Shown here piece by piece: positions 21,295-33,228 of a stretch of 64,000 nt of DNA. Positions within the stretch are counted from its first letter, which is position 1. Each line of letters starts with the position of its first letter. Location: contig NW_022145594.1 of the NCBI RefSeq assembly GCF_000002235.5, forward strand, positions 19,738,390 through 19,802,389. The letters are read 5' to 3'. The notes under the pieces were generated by a model. It did not search any database, was not told the DNA's origin, and worked only from the letters and a program-made list of their open reading frames with translations. This DNA comes from Strongylocentrotus purpuratus. Taxonomy: Eukaryota > Echinodermata > Echinoidea > Camarodonta > Strongylocentrotidae. Position numbers and translations under genes: made by a program.

Positions 21295-22605
21295 CTGAAA
21301 AGAGTTGAGGACGAATTTAAGAGCATCTAACATTCATGAGATCCCAACAGGACATCATGTTCGGAAAGAGGGTTGTTAAAGAGTTGTTTCCCCCAAGGGA
21401 ATATTACAGGTATGGGGAATTATTTTTTGTGGAATATACACACCTTCAGAAATAAAAAAAAACTTGGGAAAGACCAGTAACCACTTAACGATCATATTTT
21501 AACATTGTGCCTGGTATCTAAGTACCAAAATAAATATTGTTTCCATGGGAAAAACATATTTTTCTGACAGAGCCGTTAAGGTAGAAAAGCAACCACACTA
21601 TCATCATATATCTATTAAGGCATTGTTTCGGGTATCAAGGTACCAAAGGAGATCTTTGTTTTATATGGGGAAGACTGATTCTCTCGCGAAGCAGATCACT
21701 TAGACCTTTTGAAGAGAAGACTCTGTCATTTGTTTCTTTAAGAAATATTTTGATGGCTCTTTCTCATTCAAGTTGTTCCTCAAACAGTAGGATGGGATTT
21801 TTTGATGATTTTCTCCTTAGAAAGTTAACATTGGCTCCACATGTAATAGATCAAATATTATATATTTTTCACTACTGATTCTATTCTGGTCATGTTGTAG
21901 TTCCATTGATCAATCTAGAGTATTTTCGTACCATTCATGTCCAGGCTTTGAGGGTGTCTTTGGGTTTAGAAACTTACTGCATTTGTACAATACCTACATG
22001 TCTAACTGAATATTTTACGCTACTTGTCCAAAAGCTAGATCGTTTCATATTTGCTGATCAATGACAAGTTGCAACTGATGCTACTAAAATCAATGCACAT
22101 TCGATTAGCTGTGACAAGATCTTTCATAGCATTTTTGGCAATTGTCATTCAAAATCAGTTTAATGAAATGGGCTCTGAACTACCCATTCGATGAAATTTA
22201 TTGAATACAGAACATGAGGGTATTGTAATTAATTCTGAACTTGCTAGAGAGCTTGAGTGTTATCAAGTAGCATATGTACATTGACATACCAGCAGTAAAA
22301 TACCAAGCTGTAATATAAAAATGCTGCAAGGTGAACGGGGTACACCACATTCATAGAGTTTTTATCCCATTTGGTTACACCCTTCAACATTATAACGTGA
22401 GGAATAAATAATGTGGAAAGAGAAGACACCACATTGAATATAAAATCAAAATCTTATTTGTTATTCTTTTGAGGTGTTTTAAACTTTTTAATATGCCTTT
22501 AATAGTTCGGACATGTGAAGTTACACAGAAATAGATCTTCTTTAGCATTAGAGAACACATGGACTTAACAACAGTGTTCAATGGGTACAAATTATGTATA
22601 CAAAC

Positions 22606-22653
22606 CGGCCAATCTGTAATTCCAGAACCAGACGGAGCTCCGGGAAGGGTCAT
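22606..22653 (-). CDS. Candidate 48-nt mini-exon, array copy 7
   Basis: Peptide MTLPGAPSGSGITDWP. It differs from copy 6 at residues 2, 3, 4, 9 and 12 but keeps its length and both splice sites. Confidence 0.5.
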
Positions 22654-22892
22654 CTGAAAAGAGTTGAGGACAAATTTAAGAGCATTTCACATTCATGAGA
22701 TCCCAACAGGACATCATGTTCTGAAAGAGGGTTGTTAAAGAGTTGTTTCCCCCAAGGGAATATTACAGGTATGGGGAAATATTTTTTGGAGAATATATAC
22801 ACCTTCAGAAAAAAAACCTTGGGAAAGACAGTTTTTTCTGGAAGAGCCGTTTAGGTAGAAAAGCAACCACACTATAATCATACATCTATTAA

Positions 22893-23660
22893 CCCTAATA
22901 AGGCCGGGGGAGGGCGTAATCCCCCCCCCCCCTCTCCACGATTTTTCTGATTGCTCGGGAACGCATATGGATGGCGCCCTGCAGCTCGCCGGCTTTTTTC
23001 TTTAGAGTCTTGCGCATCTTTCAACCAAAACAAATTGAAAATCGGAACAACAGTTACAAGATCACGTGACCTTTTGTCTTGGCATGTCAGCCCGAAAATC
23101 GCTCATTTTCGTGATTTGTGTACAAAACATATGGAAATGTCAAATGTCCTAAAACTTGGTTATTGTCCCTTGTTTAAAGTTTAGGTGGTTTTTTTTGGAG
23201 TCAAAATAGTTGTATTGTAGTAAGAAATGAAATAAAACAACAAAACAATAAAATACATAAGTAAAACAAAACAATAAAATACATTAGAAATTATAAAAAA
23301 CAAGAGATAACATAAGGAATAACCTAGCTCTTCCGAATTTGTTTGTCGTATTTTATTCCAATTGGTCTAATCAAGATATGTAGTGAAAGACAATGCTCAA
23401 ATATGAATAATATTTTTTGGGGGGCAAAAATGTGATTTTATGACTTTATTTGCATAAATTACCATAAATATGCAAATAAGTGATTTTTTTCAAAAAAAAT
23501 GAAATTATCATATTATTCAATACACTTCACTTGACAAGCGTGCAAATTTTCGCGGATATCGGCAGCTTCATGGCCGAGATCTTAAGGGGGGCCAAAATGC
23601 CTTCCCCCCCCCCCCCACCCCGGCCGTACTAAGACCTCAAATAGCCCGGCCTTTTTAGGG
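22893..23660. mobile_element. piggyBac-like MITE copy 1 (TTAA duplication)
   Basis: The ends are CCCTAATAAGGCCGGG and, inverted, CCCTAAAAAGGCCGGG, flanked by TTAA on both sides. The uninterrupted target CTATTAAGGCATTG is seen in units at 20.25 and 21.61 kb. The 768-bp interior has C/G runs and no transposase. CCCT tips with TTAA duplication are typical of piggyBac. Confidence 0.85.
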
Positions 23661-24663
23661 TTAAGGCATTGTTTCGGGTATCAAGGTACCAAAGGAGATC
23701 ATTGTTGTTTTATATTGGGAAGACTGATTCTCTCGTGAAGCAGATCACTCAGACCTTTTGAAGAGAAGACTCTGTCATTCGTTTCTTTAAGAAATATTTT
23801 GATGGCTCTTTCTCATTCAAGTTCTTCCTCAACCAGTAGGATGAGATTTTTTAATGATTTTCTCCTTATAAAGTTAACATTGGCTCCACAAGTAAAAGAT
23901 CGAATATTATGTCATTTTTACTACTGATTCTATTCTGGTCATGTTGTAGTTCCATTGATCAATCCAGAGTATTTTTGTACCATTCATGTCCAGGCTTTGA
24001 GGGTGTCTTTGGGTTTAGAAACTTACTGCATTTGTACAATACCTACATGTCTAACTGAATATTTTACGCTACTTGTCCAAAAGCTAGATGGTTTCATATT
24101 TGCTGATCAATGACAAGTTGCAACTGATGCTACTAAAAGCAATGCACATTCGATTAGCTGTGACAAGATCTTTCATAGCTTTTTTGGTAATTGTCATTCA
24201 AAATCAGTTTAATGAAATGGGCTCTGAACTACCTACCTACCTGGTACCTGGAAATGTATTGAATACAGAACGTGAAGGTATTGTAATTAATTCTGAACTT
24301 GCTAGAGAGCTTGAGTGTTATCAAGTAGCATATGTACATTGACATACCAGCAGTAAAATACCAAGCTGTAATATAAAAATGCTGCAAGGTGAACGGGGTA
24401 CACCACATTCATAGAGTTTTTATCCCATTTGGTTACACCCTACAACATTATAACATGAGGAATTAATAATGTGGAAAGAGAAGACACCACATTGAATATA
24501 AAATCAAAATCTTTTTTGTTATTCTTTTGAGGTGTTTTAAACTTTTTAATATGCCTTTAATAGTTCGGACATGTGAAGTTACACAGAAATAGATCTTCTT
24601 TAGCATAAGAGAACACATGGACTTGGAAACAGTGTTCAATGGCTACAAATTATGTGTACAAAC

Positions 24664-24711
24664 CGGCCAATCTGTAATTCCAGAACCAGACGGAGCTCCG
24701 GGAAGGGTCAT
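24664..24711 (-). CDS. Candidate 48-nt mini-exon, array copy 8
   Basis: Peptide MTLPGAPSGSGITDWP, as in copy 7. The donor is GTTTGTACAC, one base changed but still acceptable. Confidence 0.5.
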
Positions 24712-25031
24712 CTGAAAAGAGTTGAGGACAAATTTAAGAGCATTTAACATTCATGAGATCCCAACAGGACATCATGTTCGGAAAGAGGGTTGTTAAAGAG
24801 TTGTTTCCCCCAAGGGAATATTACAGGTATGGGGAAATATTTTTTGGAGAATATATACACCTTCAGAAATAAATCCTTGGGAAAGACCAGTAACCATTTA
24901 ACGATCATATTTTAACATTGTGCCTGGTATCTAAGTACCAAAATAGATATTGTTTCCATGGGAAAGACAGATTTTTCTGGCAGAGCCGTTTAGATAGAAA
25001 AGCAACCACACTATAATCATATATCTATTAA

Positions 25032-25807
25032 CCCTAATAAGGCCGGGGGAGGGCGTTATGCCCCCCCCCCCCCCTCCTCCACGATTTTTCTGATTGCTCG
25101 GGAACGCATATGGATGGCGCCCTGCAGCTCGCCGACTTTTTTCTTTAGAGTCTTGCGCATCTTTCAACCAAAACAAATTGAAAATCGGAACAACAGTTAC
25201 AAGATCACGTGACCTTTTGTCTTGGCATGTCAGCCCGAAAATCGCTCTTTTTCGTGATTTGTGTACAAAACATATGGAAATGTCAAATGTCCTAAAACTT
25301 GGTTATTGTCCCTTGTTTAAAGTTTAGGGGGTTGATTTTGGAGTCAAAATAGTTGTATTGTAGTAAGAAATGAAATAAAACAACAAAACAATAAAATACA
25401 TAAGTAAAACAAAACAATAAAATACATTAGAAATTATAAAAACAAGAGATAACATAATGAATAAGCTAGCTCTTCCAAATTTTTTTGTCGTATTTTATTC
25501 CAATTGGTCTAATCAAGATATGTAGTGAAAGAGAATGCTGAAATATAAATAATATATATATTTTTTTTGGGGAGGGGGGGAAAAAAGTGATTTTATGACT
25601 TTATTTGCATAAATTACCATAAATATGCAAATAAGTGATTTTTTCAAAAAATTGAAATTATCATATTATTCAATACACTTCACTTGACAAGCGTGCAAAT
25701 TTTCGCGGATATCGGCAGCTTCACGGCCGAGATCTTAAGGGGGGCCAAAATGCCCCCCCCCCCACCCCGGCCGTACTAAGACCTCAAATAGCCCGGTCTT
25801 TTTAGGG
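25032..25807. mobile_element. piggyBac-like MITE copy 2
   Basis: Same ends, same TTAA site and same orientation as copy 1. It was most likely copied together with its unit rather than inserted anew. Confidence 0.85.
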
Positions 25808-26815
25808 TTAAGGCATTGTTTCGGGTATCAAGGTACCAAAGGAGATCATTGTTGTTTTATATTGGGAAGACTGATTCTCTCGTGAAGCAGATCACTCAGA
25901 CCTTTTGAAGAGAAGACTCTGTCATTCGTTTCTTTAAGAAATATTTTGATGGCTCTTTCTCATTCAAGTTCTTCCTCAACCAGTAGGATGAGATTTTTTA
26001 ATGTTTTTCTCCTTATAAAGTTAACATTGGCTCCACAAGTAATAGATCGAATATTATGTAATTTTCACTGCTGATTCTATTCTGGTCATGTTGTAGTTCC
26101 ATTGATCAATCCAGAGTATTTTCGTACCATTCATGTCCAGGCTTTGAGGGTGTCTTTGGGTTTAGAAACTTACTGCATTTGTACAATACCTACATGTCTA
26201 ACTGAATATTTTACGCTACTTGTCCAAAAGCTAGATGGTTTCATATTTGCTGATCAATGACAAGTTGCAACTGATGCTACTAAAAGCAATGCACATTCGA
26301 TTAGCTGTGACAAGATCTTTCATAGCTTTTTTGGTAATTGTCATTCAAAATCAGTTTAATGAAATGGGCTCTGAACTACCTACCTACCTGGTACCTGGAA
26401 ATGTATTGAATACAGAACATGAAGGTATTGTAATTAATTCTAAACTTGCTAGAGAGCTTGAGTGTTATCAAGTAGCATAATTATGTACATTGACATACCA
26501 GCAGTAAAATACCAAGCTGTAATATAAAAATGCTGCAAGGTGAACGGGGTACACCACATTCATAGAGTTTTTATCCAGTTTGGTTACACCCTACAACATT
26601 ATAAAATGAGGAATTAATAATGTGGAAAGAGAAGACACCACATTGAATATAAAATCAAAATCTTATTTGTTATTCTTTTGAGGTGTTTTAAACTTTTTTT
26701 ATATGCCTTTAATAGTTCGGACATGTGAATTTACACAGAAATAGATCTTCTTTAGCATAAGCGAACACATGGACTTGGCAACAGTGTTCAATGGCTACAA
26801 ATTATGTATACAAAC

Positions 26816-26863
26816 CGGCCAATCTGTAATTACAGAACCAGATGGAGCTCCGGGAAGGGTCAT
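26816..26863 (-). CDS. Candidate 48-nt mini-exon, array copy 9
   Basis: Peptide MTLPGAPSGSVITDWP; Gly11 becomes Val and one synonymous change is present (CCG to CCA). Splice sites intact. Confidence 0.5.
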
Positions 26864-27185
26864 CTGAAAAGAGTTGAGGACAAATGTAAGAGCATTTAAC
26901 ATTCATGAGATCCCAACAGGACATCATGTTCGGAAAGAGGGTTGTTAAAGAGTTGTTTCCCCCAAGGGAATATTACAGGTATGGGGAAATATTTTTTGGA
27001 GAATATATACACCTTCAGAAATAAAACCTTGGGAAAGACCAGTAAACACTTAACGATCATATATGTTAACATTGTGCCTGGTATCTAAGTACCAAAATAG
27101 AAATTGTTTCCATGGGAAAGACAGATTTTTCTGGCAGAGCCGTTTAGGTAGAAAAGCAACCACACTATAATCATATATCTATTAA

Positions 27186-28083
27186 CCCTAATAAGGCCGG
27201 GGGAGGGCGTTATGCCCCCCCCCCCCCCCTCGACGATTTTTCTGATTGCTCGGGAACGCATATGGATGGCGCCCTGCAGCTCGCTGACTTTTTTCTTTAG
27301 AGTCTTGCGCATCTGTCAACTAAAAACAAAATTGAAAATCGGAACAACAGTTACAAGATCACGTGGCCTTTTGTCTTGGCATGTCAGCCCGAAAATCGCT
27401 CATTTTCGTGATTTGTGTACCAAACATATGGAAATGTCAAATGTCCTAAAACTTGGTTATTGTCCCTTGTTTAAAGTTTAGGTGGTTGTTTTTGGAGTCA
27501 AAATAGTTGTATTGTAGTAAGAAATGAAATAAAACAACAAAACAATAAAATACATAAGTAAAACAAAACAATAAAATACATAAGAAATTATAAAAACAAG
27601 AGATAACATAAGGAATAAGCTAGCTCTTCCGAATTTTTTTGTCGTATTTTATTCCAATTGGTCTAATCAAGATATGTAGTGAAAGAGAATGCTCAAATAT
27701 AAATAACATTTTTTTTTGGGGGGGGGGGCAAAAAAGTGCTAGCTCTTCCGAATTTTTTTGTCGTATTTTATTCCAATTGGTCTAATCAAGATATGTAATG
27801 AAAGAGAATGCTCAAATATAAATAACATTTTTTTTTTTTGGGGGGGGGGGGGGCAAAAAAGTGATTTTATGACTTTATTTGCATAAATTACCATAAATAT
27901 GCAAATAAGTGATTTTTTCCAAAAATTGAAATTATCATATTATTCAATACACTTCACTTGACAAGCGTGCAAATTTTCGCGGATATCGGCAGCTTCACGG
28001 CCGAGATCTTAAGGGGGGCCAAAATGCCCCCCCCCACCCACCCCAGCCGTACTAAGACCTCAAATAGCCCGGCCTTTTTAGGG
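27186..28083. mobile_element. piggyBac-like MITE copy 3, with internal duplication
   Basis: Same position and ends as copies 1 and 2. It is about 120 bp longer because a block beginning CTAGCTCTTCCGAATTTTTT is present twice (about 27,622 and 27,739), joined at a G-run. Confidence 0.85.
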
Positions 28084-29086
28084 TTAAGGCATTGTTTCGG
28101 GTATCAAGGTACCAAAGGAGATCATTGTTGTTTTATATTGGGAAGACTGATTCTCTCGTGAAGCAGATCACTCAGACATTTTGAAGAGAAGACTCTGTCA
28201 TTCGTTTCTTTAAGAAATATTTTGATGGCTCTTTCTCATTCAAGTTCTTCCTCAACCAGTAGGATGAGATTTTTTAATGATTTTCTCCTTATAAAGTTAA
28301 CATTGGCTCCACAAGTAATAGATCGAATATTATGTAATTTTCACTACTGATTCTATTCTGGTCATGTTGTAATTCCATTGATCAATCCAGAGTATTTTCG
28401 TACCATTCATGTCCAGGCTTTGAGGGTGTCTTTGGATTTAGAAATCTACTGCAGTTGTACAATACCTACATGTCTAACTGAATATTTTACGCTACTTGTC
28501 CAAAAGCTAGATGGTTTCATATTTGCTGATCAATGACAAGCTGAAACTGATGCTACTAAAAGCAATGCACATTCGATTAGCTGTGACAAGATCTTTCATA
28601 GCTATTTTGGCAATTGTCATTCAAAATCAGTTTAATGAAATGGGCTCTGAACTACCTACCTACCTGGTACCTGGAAATTTATTGAATACAGAACATGAAG
28701 GTATTGTAATTAATTATAAACTTGCTAGAGAGCTTGAGTGTTATCAAGTAGCATATGTACATTGACATACCAGCAGTAAAATACCAAGCTGTAATATAAA
28801 AATGCTGCAAGGTGAACGGGGTACACCACATTAATAGAGTTTTTATCCCGTTTGGTTACACCCTACAACATTATAACATGAGGAATTAATAATGTGGAAA
28901 GAGAAGACATCACATTGAATATAAAATCAAAATCTTATTTGTTATTCTTTTGAGGTGTTTTAAACTTTTTAATATGCCTTTAATAGTTCGGACATGTGAA
29001 GTTCCACAGAAACAGATCTTCTTTAGCATAAGAGAACACATGGACTTGGCAACAGTGTTCAATGGCTACAAATTATGTATACAAAC

Positions 29087-29134
29087 CGGCCAATCTGTAT
29101 TTCCAGAACCAGACGGAGCTCCTGGAAGGGCCAT
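29087..29134 (-). CDS. Candidate 48-nt mini-exon, array copy 10
   Basis: Peptide MALPGAPSGSGNTDWP. It is the right-most array copy and therefore first in minus-strand order. Length, phase and splice sites are kept. Confidence 0.5.
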
Positions 29135-29529
29135 CTGAAAAGAGTTGAGGACGAATTTAAGAGCATTTAACATTCATGAGATCCCAACAGGACATCATGT
29201 TCGGAAAGAGGGTTGTTCAAGAGTTGTTCCCCAAGGGAATATTACAGGTATGGGGGATTATTTTTTTGGGAATATATACACCTTCCGAAATAAAACCTTG
29301 GGAAAGACCAGTGACCACTTAACGATCATATAAGTAATCTTTGTGCCTGGTATCCAAGTACCAAAATAGATATTGTTTCCATGGGAAAGACATATAGCCT
29401 GATTCTCTCGCGAAGCAGATCACTCAGACCTTTTGAAGAGACGACTCTGTCATTCGTTTCTTTAAGAAATATTTTGATGGTTCTTTCTCATTCAAGTTGT
29501 TCCTCAACCAGTAGGATGAGATTTTTCAT

Positions 29530-30100
29530 GATTTTCTCCTTAGAAACTTAATCTTGGAACTACAAGAAATAAATCTTATATTATATATTTTTCACTACTG
29601 ATTTCGTTCTGGATATGCTGTAGTTTCATTATTAGTCCCAGAGTATTTTCGTATCATCATGTTCAGGCCTTGAGGGTGTCTTTGAGTCACATATTCCCTG
29701 CATATTTACAATACGAATTCATGTATAACTTAATATTTGTATTCTACTTGTCCAAAAGCTAGACAGTTTCATATTTCTGATCAATACAAAGTTACAACTG
29801 ATGCTACTAAAGGCAAACTAGTAATATATTTTTCACTACTGATTTTGTTCTGGATATTTTGTAGTTCCATTATCAGTCCAGAGTATTTTCGTACCATTTA
29901 TGTCCAGGCTTTGAGGCTGTCTTTGAGTCAGACACTTTCTGCAGTTTTCACATACTTACAGGTATAATTGAATATGTCATGCTACTTGTCCAAAAGTTAC
30001 AACAAATTGTGTACGCTACTAAAAGCAATGCATTTGATTGGTAGTGATATGGTTTTTCATAGCATTGTGGCAATTGTCATTCAAAATCAGTTTCTTTTTT
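29530..30100. repeat. Diverged right edge of the array
   Basis: Two shortened units about 250 bp apart share the phrases TATTTTTCACTACTGATTT and CCAGAGTATTTTCGTA. They are much less similar to the core than core units are to each other. Confidence 0.75.
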
Positions 30101-30111
30101 AATAAACAGGG

Positions 30112-30480
30112 TCCTGGGCCCGTCTAACAAACAGTTGCGATCGATCCTAATCAATCGCAAGTTCTCTATTCAATAAGAAAAATCATAACTGATTTCATTA
30201 TTTAATATACAAATCTATGTATCTACCAATTATTTGCGATTCTATCTAAACTACGCCACCAGCAAGAACTTAAAACGTCACATTCGCGCATGCCCCACCC
30301 CAATACACCCCTTCTAAGCCCGCCATTATCCTCTTTCACGAGCCGCTAAAGACAACGCTTCGGAAATGTTGTCGGGCAAGAAGAGGGGACGGAGGAAGGG
30401 ATATAAGTAAATACACAGATTTATATATAAGATAATAAAATCAGTTGTAGTTTTTTCTGATTTACCACAATAAATCAAAG
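30112..30480. mobile_element. Probable transposon 5' part (CAGGGTCCTGGGCCCG end)
   Basis: The end CAGGGTCCTGGGCCCGTCT followed by CAATCGCAAG-type repeats is of the kind seen on DNA transposons. The stretch 30,210-30,300 (including AACTACGCCACCA and CACATTCGCGCATGCCCC) is matched in reverse at about 55,995-56,090, so it is a dispersed family. The other end was not found. Confidence 0.45.
30366..30406 (+). CDS. Possible first exon, basic AT-hook-like peptide
   Basis: An ATG opens MLSGKKRGRRKGY, followed by a donor GTAAATAC. The upstream 90 bp is GC-rich with CGCGCATGC, like a promoter. It could be the start of a gene belonging to the surrounding transposon. Weak evidence. Confidence 0.3.
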
Positions 30481-30501
30481 TATCTACCTATTACTTGCTA
30501 G

Positions 30502-30703
30502 ACCAGCACAGAAAGGACCGGGAGGCCTGCCAAAAAAGAAGGAGATTACTGGGGAACAATGGCAGGCAAGGCCGCCTTTAGGGACGCGGTTCGTGGGCAC
30601 TGGCCCTGCCCTCTAGGAGGAGGGCCTCAGGTCTCGCTGCCTGGATAGCTTCAACGATCCATCTCGAGATGGACTCTCGAGAAGCAGGAGAGAAAGGCTT
30701 TAA
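30502..30703 (+). CDS. Possible second exon, truncated frame
   Basis: It is bounded by an acceptor (TTACTTGCTAG) and a donor (GTAAATTC). In phase with the first exon it reads PAQKGPGGLPKKKEITGEQW, then stops after about 15 more codons. Another frame contains GRPAKKEGDYWGTM, also AT-hook-like. A third acceptor (TCTTTTCAG) is at 30,855, just before the large duplication begins. Coding status is unclear. Confidence 0.25.
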
Positions 30704-30715
30704 GTAAATTCGAAA

Positions 30716-31085
30716 CAATTCGTCGCTGGTTTTACGAATCGGCGTACGTGCGCGCGTCGCGTAAAAAGTTGATTTTGAGATAATCGCATTTAAATGTTCA
30801 AGACAACATCTGGCATTCTTACTCTTTGAGTATTACCTGATAATTCTCTTTTCAGATACGGAAGGTTCCTCAACTATGTAATACGATACTTTTTTTGGGG
30901 AAAACTCTTTTTCTATGAAATAGGACCGTCCAAACTTGCGCGTCACTTCGTAAAACCACAAATCCAGGATCGCGCGCACGTATTTATTTTACGAACCGAC
31001 GTAGATGCCTGCGCGCCGCTTACTGCGTGATAAAACCGCATATTTTGGTTTTACGAACTGACGTACGCGTACGTTAACGTATCCG
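30716..31085. repeat. CpG-rich repeat with GTTTTACGAAC/ACTTCGTAAAAC motifs
   Basis: Inverted and direct copies of CACTTCGTAAAAC are scattered with GCGCGC patches. The edge TTCGTCGCTGGTTTTACGAA is also present, inverted, at about 50,932-50,955. A copy of the later part is repeated at 33,229-33,440 by the tandem duplication. Confidence 0.6.
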
Positions 31086-32203
31086 AGGTCCATGATTGAG
31101 TTGTACGTAGGAGGGGGGGGGGGTATTTTTCACGATAGGCATGAAGTGTTGTGGGGGGGGGGGACGTGCCCCCGTATCTACGCCCCCCCCCCCTCCCCCG
31201 AGTATTACGAAATATTTATGTATTTTCATCTGTTCAGCAATAAAATAACACTGCTTTACTTAACCTAATTATGTAGAATATATTTTCCTTTCTTGTTATT
31301 TCTTTATCCTCTCTTTCGCATTAACATTTCCCCCTCTTTCTTTACTCATTCTCTATAGTGTCATGATTTTAATTATGATTTAATTTCACATTCATATTTC
31401 CGATGAGGGAAAATCTTTGATTATCGACATACTTTTGATATCATTACAAAATTATGAATAATTGTGGTGAGCGCCTAATACAAACAAGATAATATAAAAT
31501 GAAAAATAACATTCTTTGAAATAACAAAACTTTATTTCAATAATACAGTAACATGAAATTGTTATCAAATGTACATTATTCAATCAAGGCATTAATTTTG
31601 TAGAATTTAATTAGGATAAATGTGGATAAGTTTATATAGTCTTGCATTTGCATTGAGTGGAAATGCTCTTCAAAGAGGCCTATCAAATTAAGATGGGGAA
31701 TAGGTAGTCCCTTAAATGTTGTGATTTGCAAATATTAAAGAGTACGTGATATCAGTTTATTGGCAAAATTAAACAAATAAATATATTAATGCAAATTAAA
31801 TACTTTGGGACTCGATTTATGCAAATACATATCAATATTTTCATGCTAAAAATTGTTATATGGGGTCAATCAAGAGAATACCAGAATGCACAAGTGCATT
31901 TTCATCTTTTATAGTAGATTTTCGATAAAAACTGAAAACATACGTACTAAATTCAATTAAACATACAATTCAGTCATTAACCTCTTTCGATGTTTCAGAT
32001 ACATATGATTCAATATATTACAATAACAGTAATAAAATCACAAGTAACATTTTTAGCTATTAAATGAAAATGCAATTATTGTACAACAATGATAATCATT
32101 ACATTCACATCATTAGATATCAAATTCATTGAATATTCATTATTTAAACAAGTACTATAAGTAATCTGAAGTTGGCATCGTATTTAAATGCGTATCAGGA
32201 CAA

Positions 32204-32620
32204 TTACCCCCTGGGCAATCACCCGCCGGAAAATTACCCCCCGGAAAACTACCCCCCAAGGACAATTACCCCCTGGAAATTTACCCCCCCAGAGAATTAC
32301 CCCCCGAGGACAATTACCCCCCAAGGACAATTACCCCCCGGAAAATTACCCCCCGGAGAACTACCCCCCGAGGACAATTACCCCCCCCCCAGGACAATTA
32401 CCCCCCGGAAAATTACCCCCCGGAGAATTACCCCCCGAAGACAACTACCCCCAAGGACAATTATCCCCCGGGGACAATTACCCCCCCGAGGACAATTACC
32501 CCCGAGGACAACTACCCCCGAGGACAATTACCACCCGAGGACAACTACCCCCCGAGGACAATTACCCCCCCCCCCTCGAAACACCATTACCGCGGCCCGA
32601 GGACAATCACACCCAGGGAA
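32204..32620. repeat. GACAATTACCCCC minisatellite (copy 1)
   Basis: About 26 units of 15-17 bp, such as ACCCCCCGAGGACAATT and ACCCCCCGGAAAATT. It is the duplicated left arm of the element at 34,556. The proline-rich frames across it are not genes. Confidence 0.9.
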
Positions 32621-32914
32621 TTTGTTACACTGTGACGTATAATGCGAGCTCCTCTTCAAATTGCTATTTAGAGAAAATGTCATGAACTTTCATTTTCTTA
32701 GTTATTTATGACGGAATAGATTTGTTTCGTACAGGGCTTGTGTATAAATTATATTTATATTCGTAGCTCACATTCAAAGCCCTCGTACCCATCTGCCAAA
32801 TCTTTTTGCTTGACGTACATGTATCCTCCTAGGAGGAGATTTCACCCACCCCTCTCGCTCTGTATCCATTCCACCTTTGTGAAGTTTGACTTAATATGCC
32901 ACGTGTATTGAATC

Positions 32915-32985
32915 AAATTCAATTGCCAGAAGACGCATGCATCAAATCGAATTCAATTGCCAGAAGACGCATGTATCAAATCAAA
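32915..32985. repeat. 34-bp direct repeat
   Basis: The phrase AATTCAATTGCCAGAAGACG occurs twice in a row, 34 bp apart. It is present again in the second duplication copy. Confidence 0.85.
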
Positions 32986-33228
32986 GTACGGAATTTACAT
33001 TTCTTAGAAATTTAACAATACATTGCGCGCAGATGAGTACGCGTTAATACAGCTAGTCTCCCCAAAAATGGCCCAATAAAGAAATTAGGATGTAAGATAT
33101 CATTATGTATGCATCCTCTGTAACTTTTCTAATCAGCTGATCGTATATTTGTCTTTGTATGTATAATGGGCCCTCATCCATAATCAATTCCAAAATTAAG
33201 GTTTTCTTCATGTTTATAAATGTAATGT

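Larger units (their letters stand above)
12085..30100. repeat. Large tandem array with about 12 units
   Basis: The landmark AATAATGTGG (or near form) recurs at about 12,223, 13,131, 14,414, 15,518, 16,888, 17,990, 19,686, 21,048, 22,407, 24,465, 26,616 and 28,888. Full units are about 1,360 bp. Short units (about 1,100 bp) lack some 260 bp between GACAAGTTGCAACT and ACACCACATTCATAG. Units after 22.4 kb are longer because of an inserted transposon. The units starting near 19.69 and 21.05 kb look almost identical, while both edges (12.1-14 and 29.4-30.1 kb) are diverged, as expected from unequal crossing-over. Each central unit holds a 48-nt exon-like segment on the minus strand. Confidence 0.95.
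30876..33228. repeat. Tandem duplication, copy 1 (2,353 bp)
   Basis: Sequence from ATGTAATACGATAC onward is repeated nearly base for base from 33,229. Differences are mainly homopolymer lengths and a few bases in the minisatellite. The junction has ATGTA microhomology. It contains the CpG-rich repeat, G/C runs at 31,110-31,200, an AT-rich stretch and the minisatellite. Confidence 0.95.

Noticed and set aside
22951-23184. 77-codon frame repeated at 25,094
   Set aside because: It lies inside the piggyBac-like MITE copies, which are recent duplicates; the third copy has a different frame structure. No domain is recognised.
12085-30100. CRISPR array
   Set aside because: Units are over 1 kb, no short repeat-spacer pattern exists, and the DNA is clearly animal.
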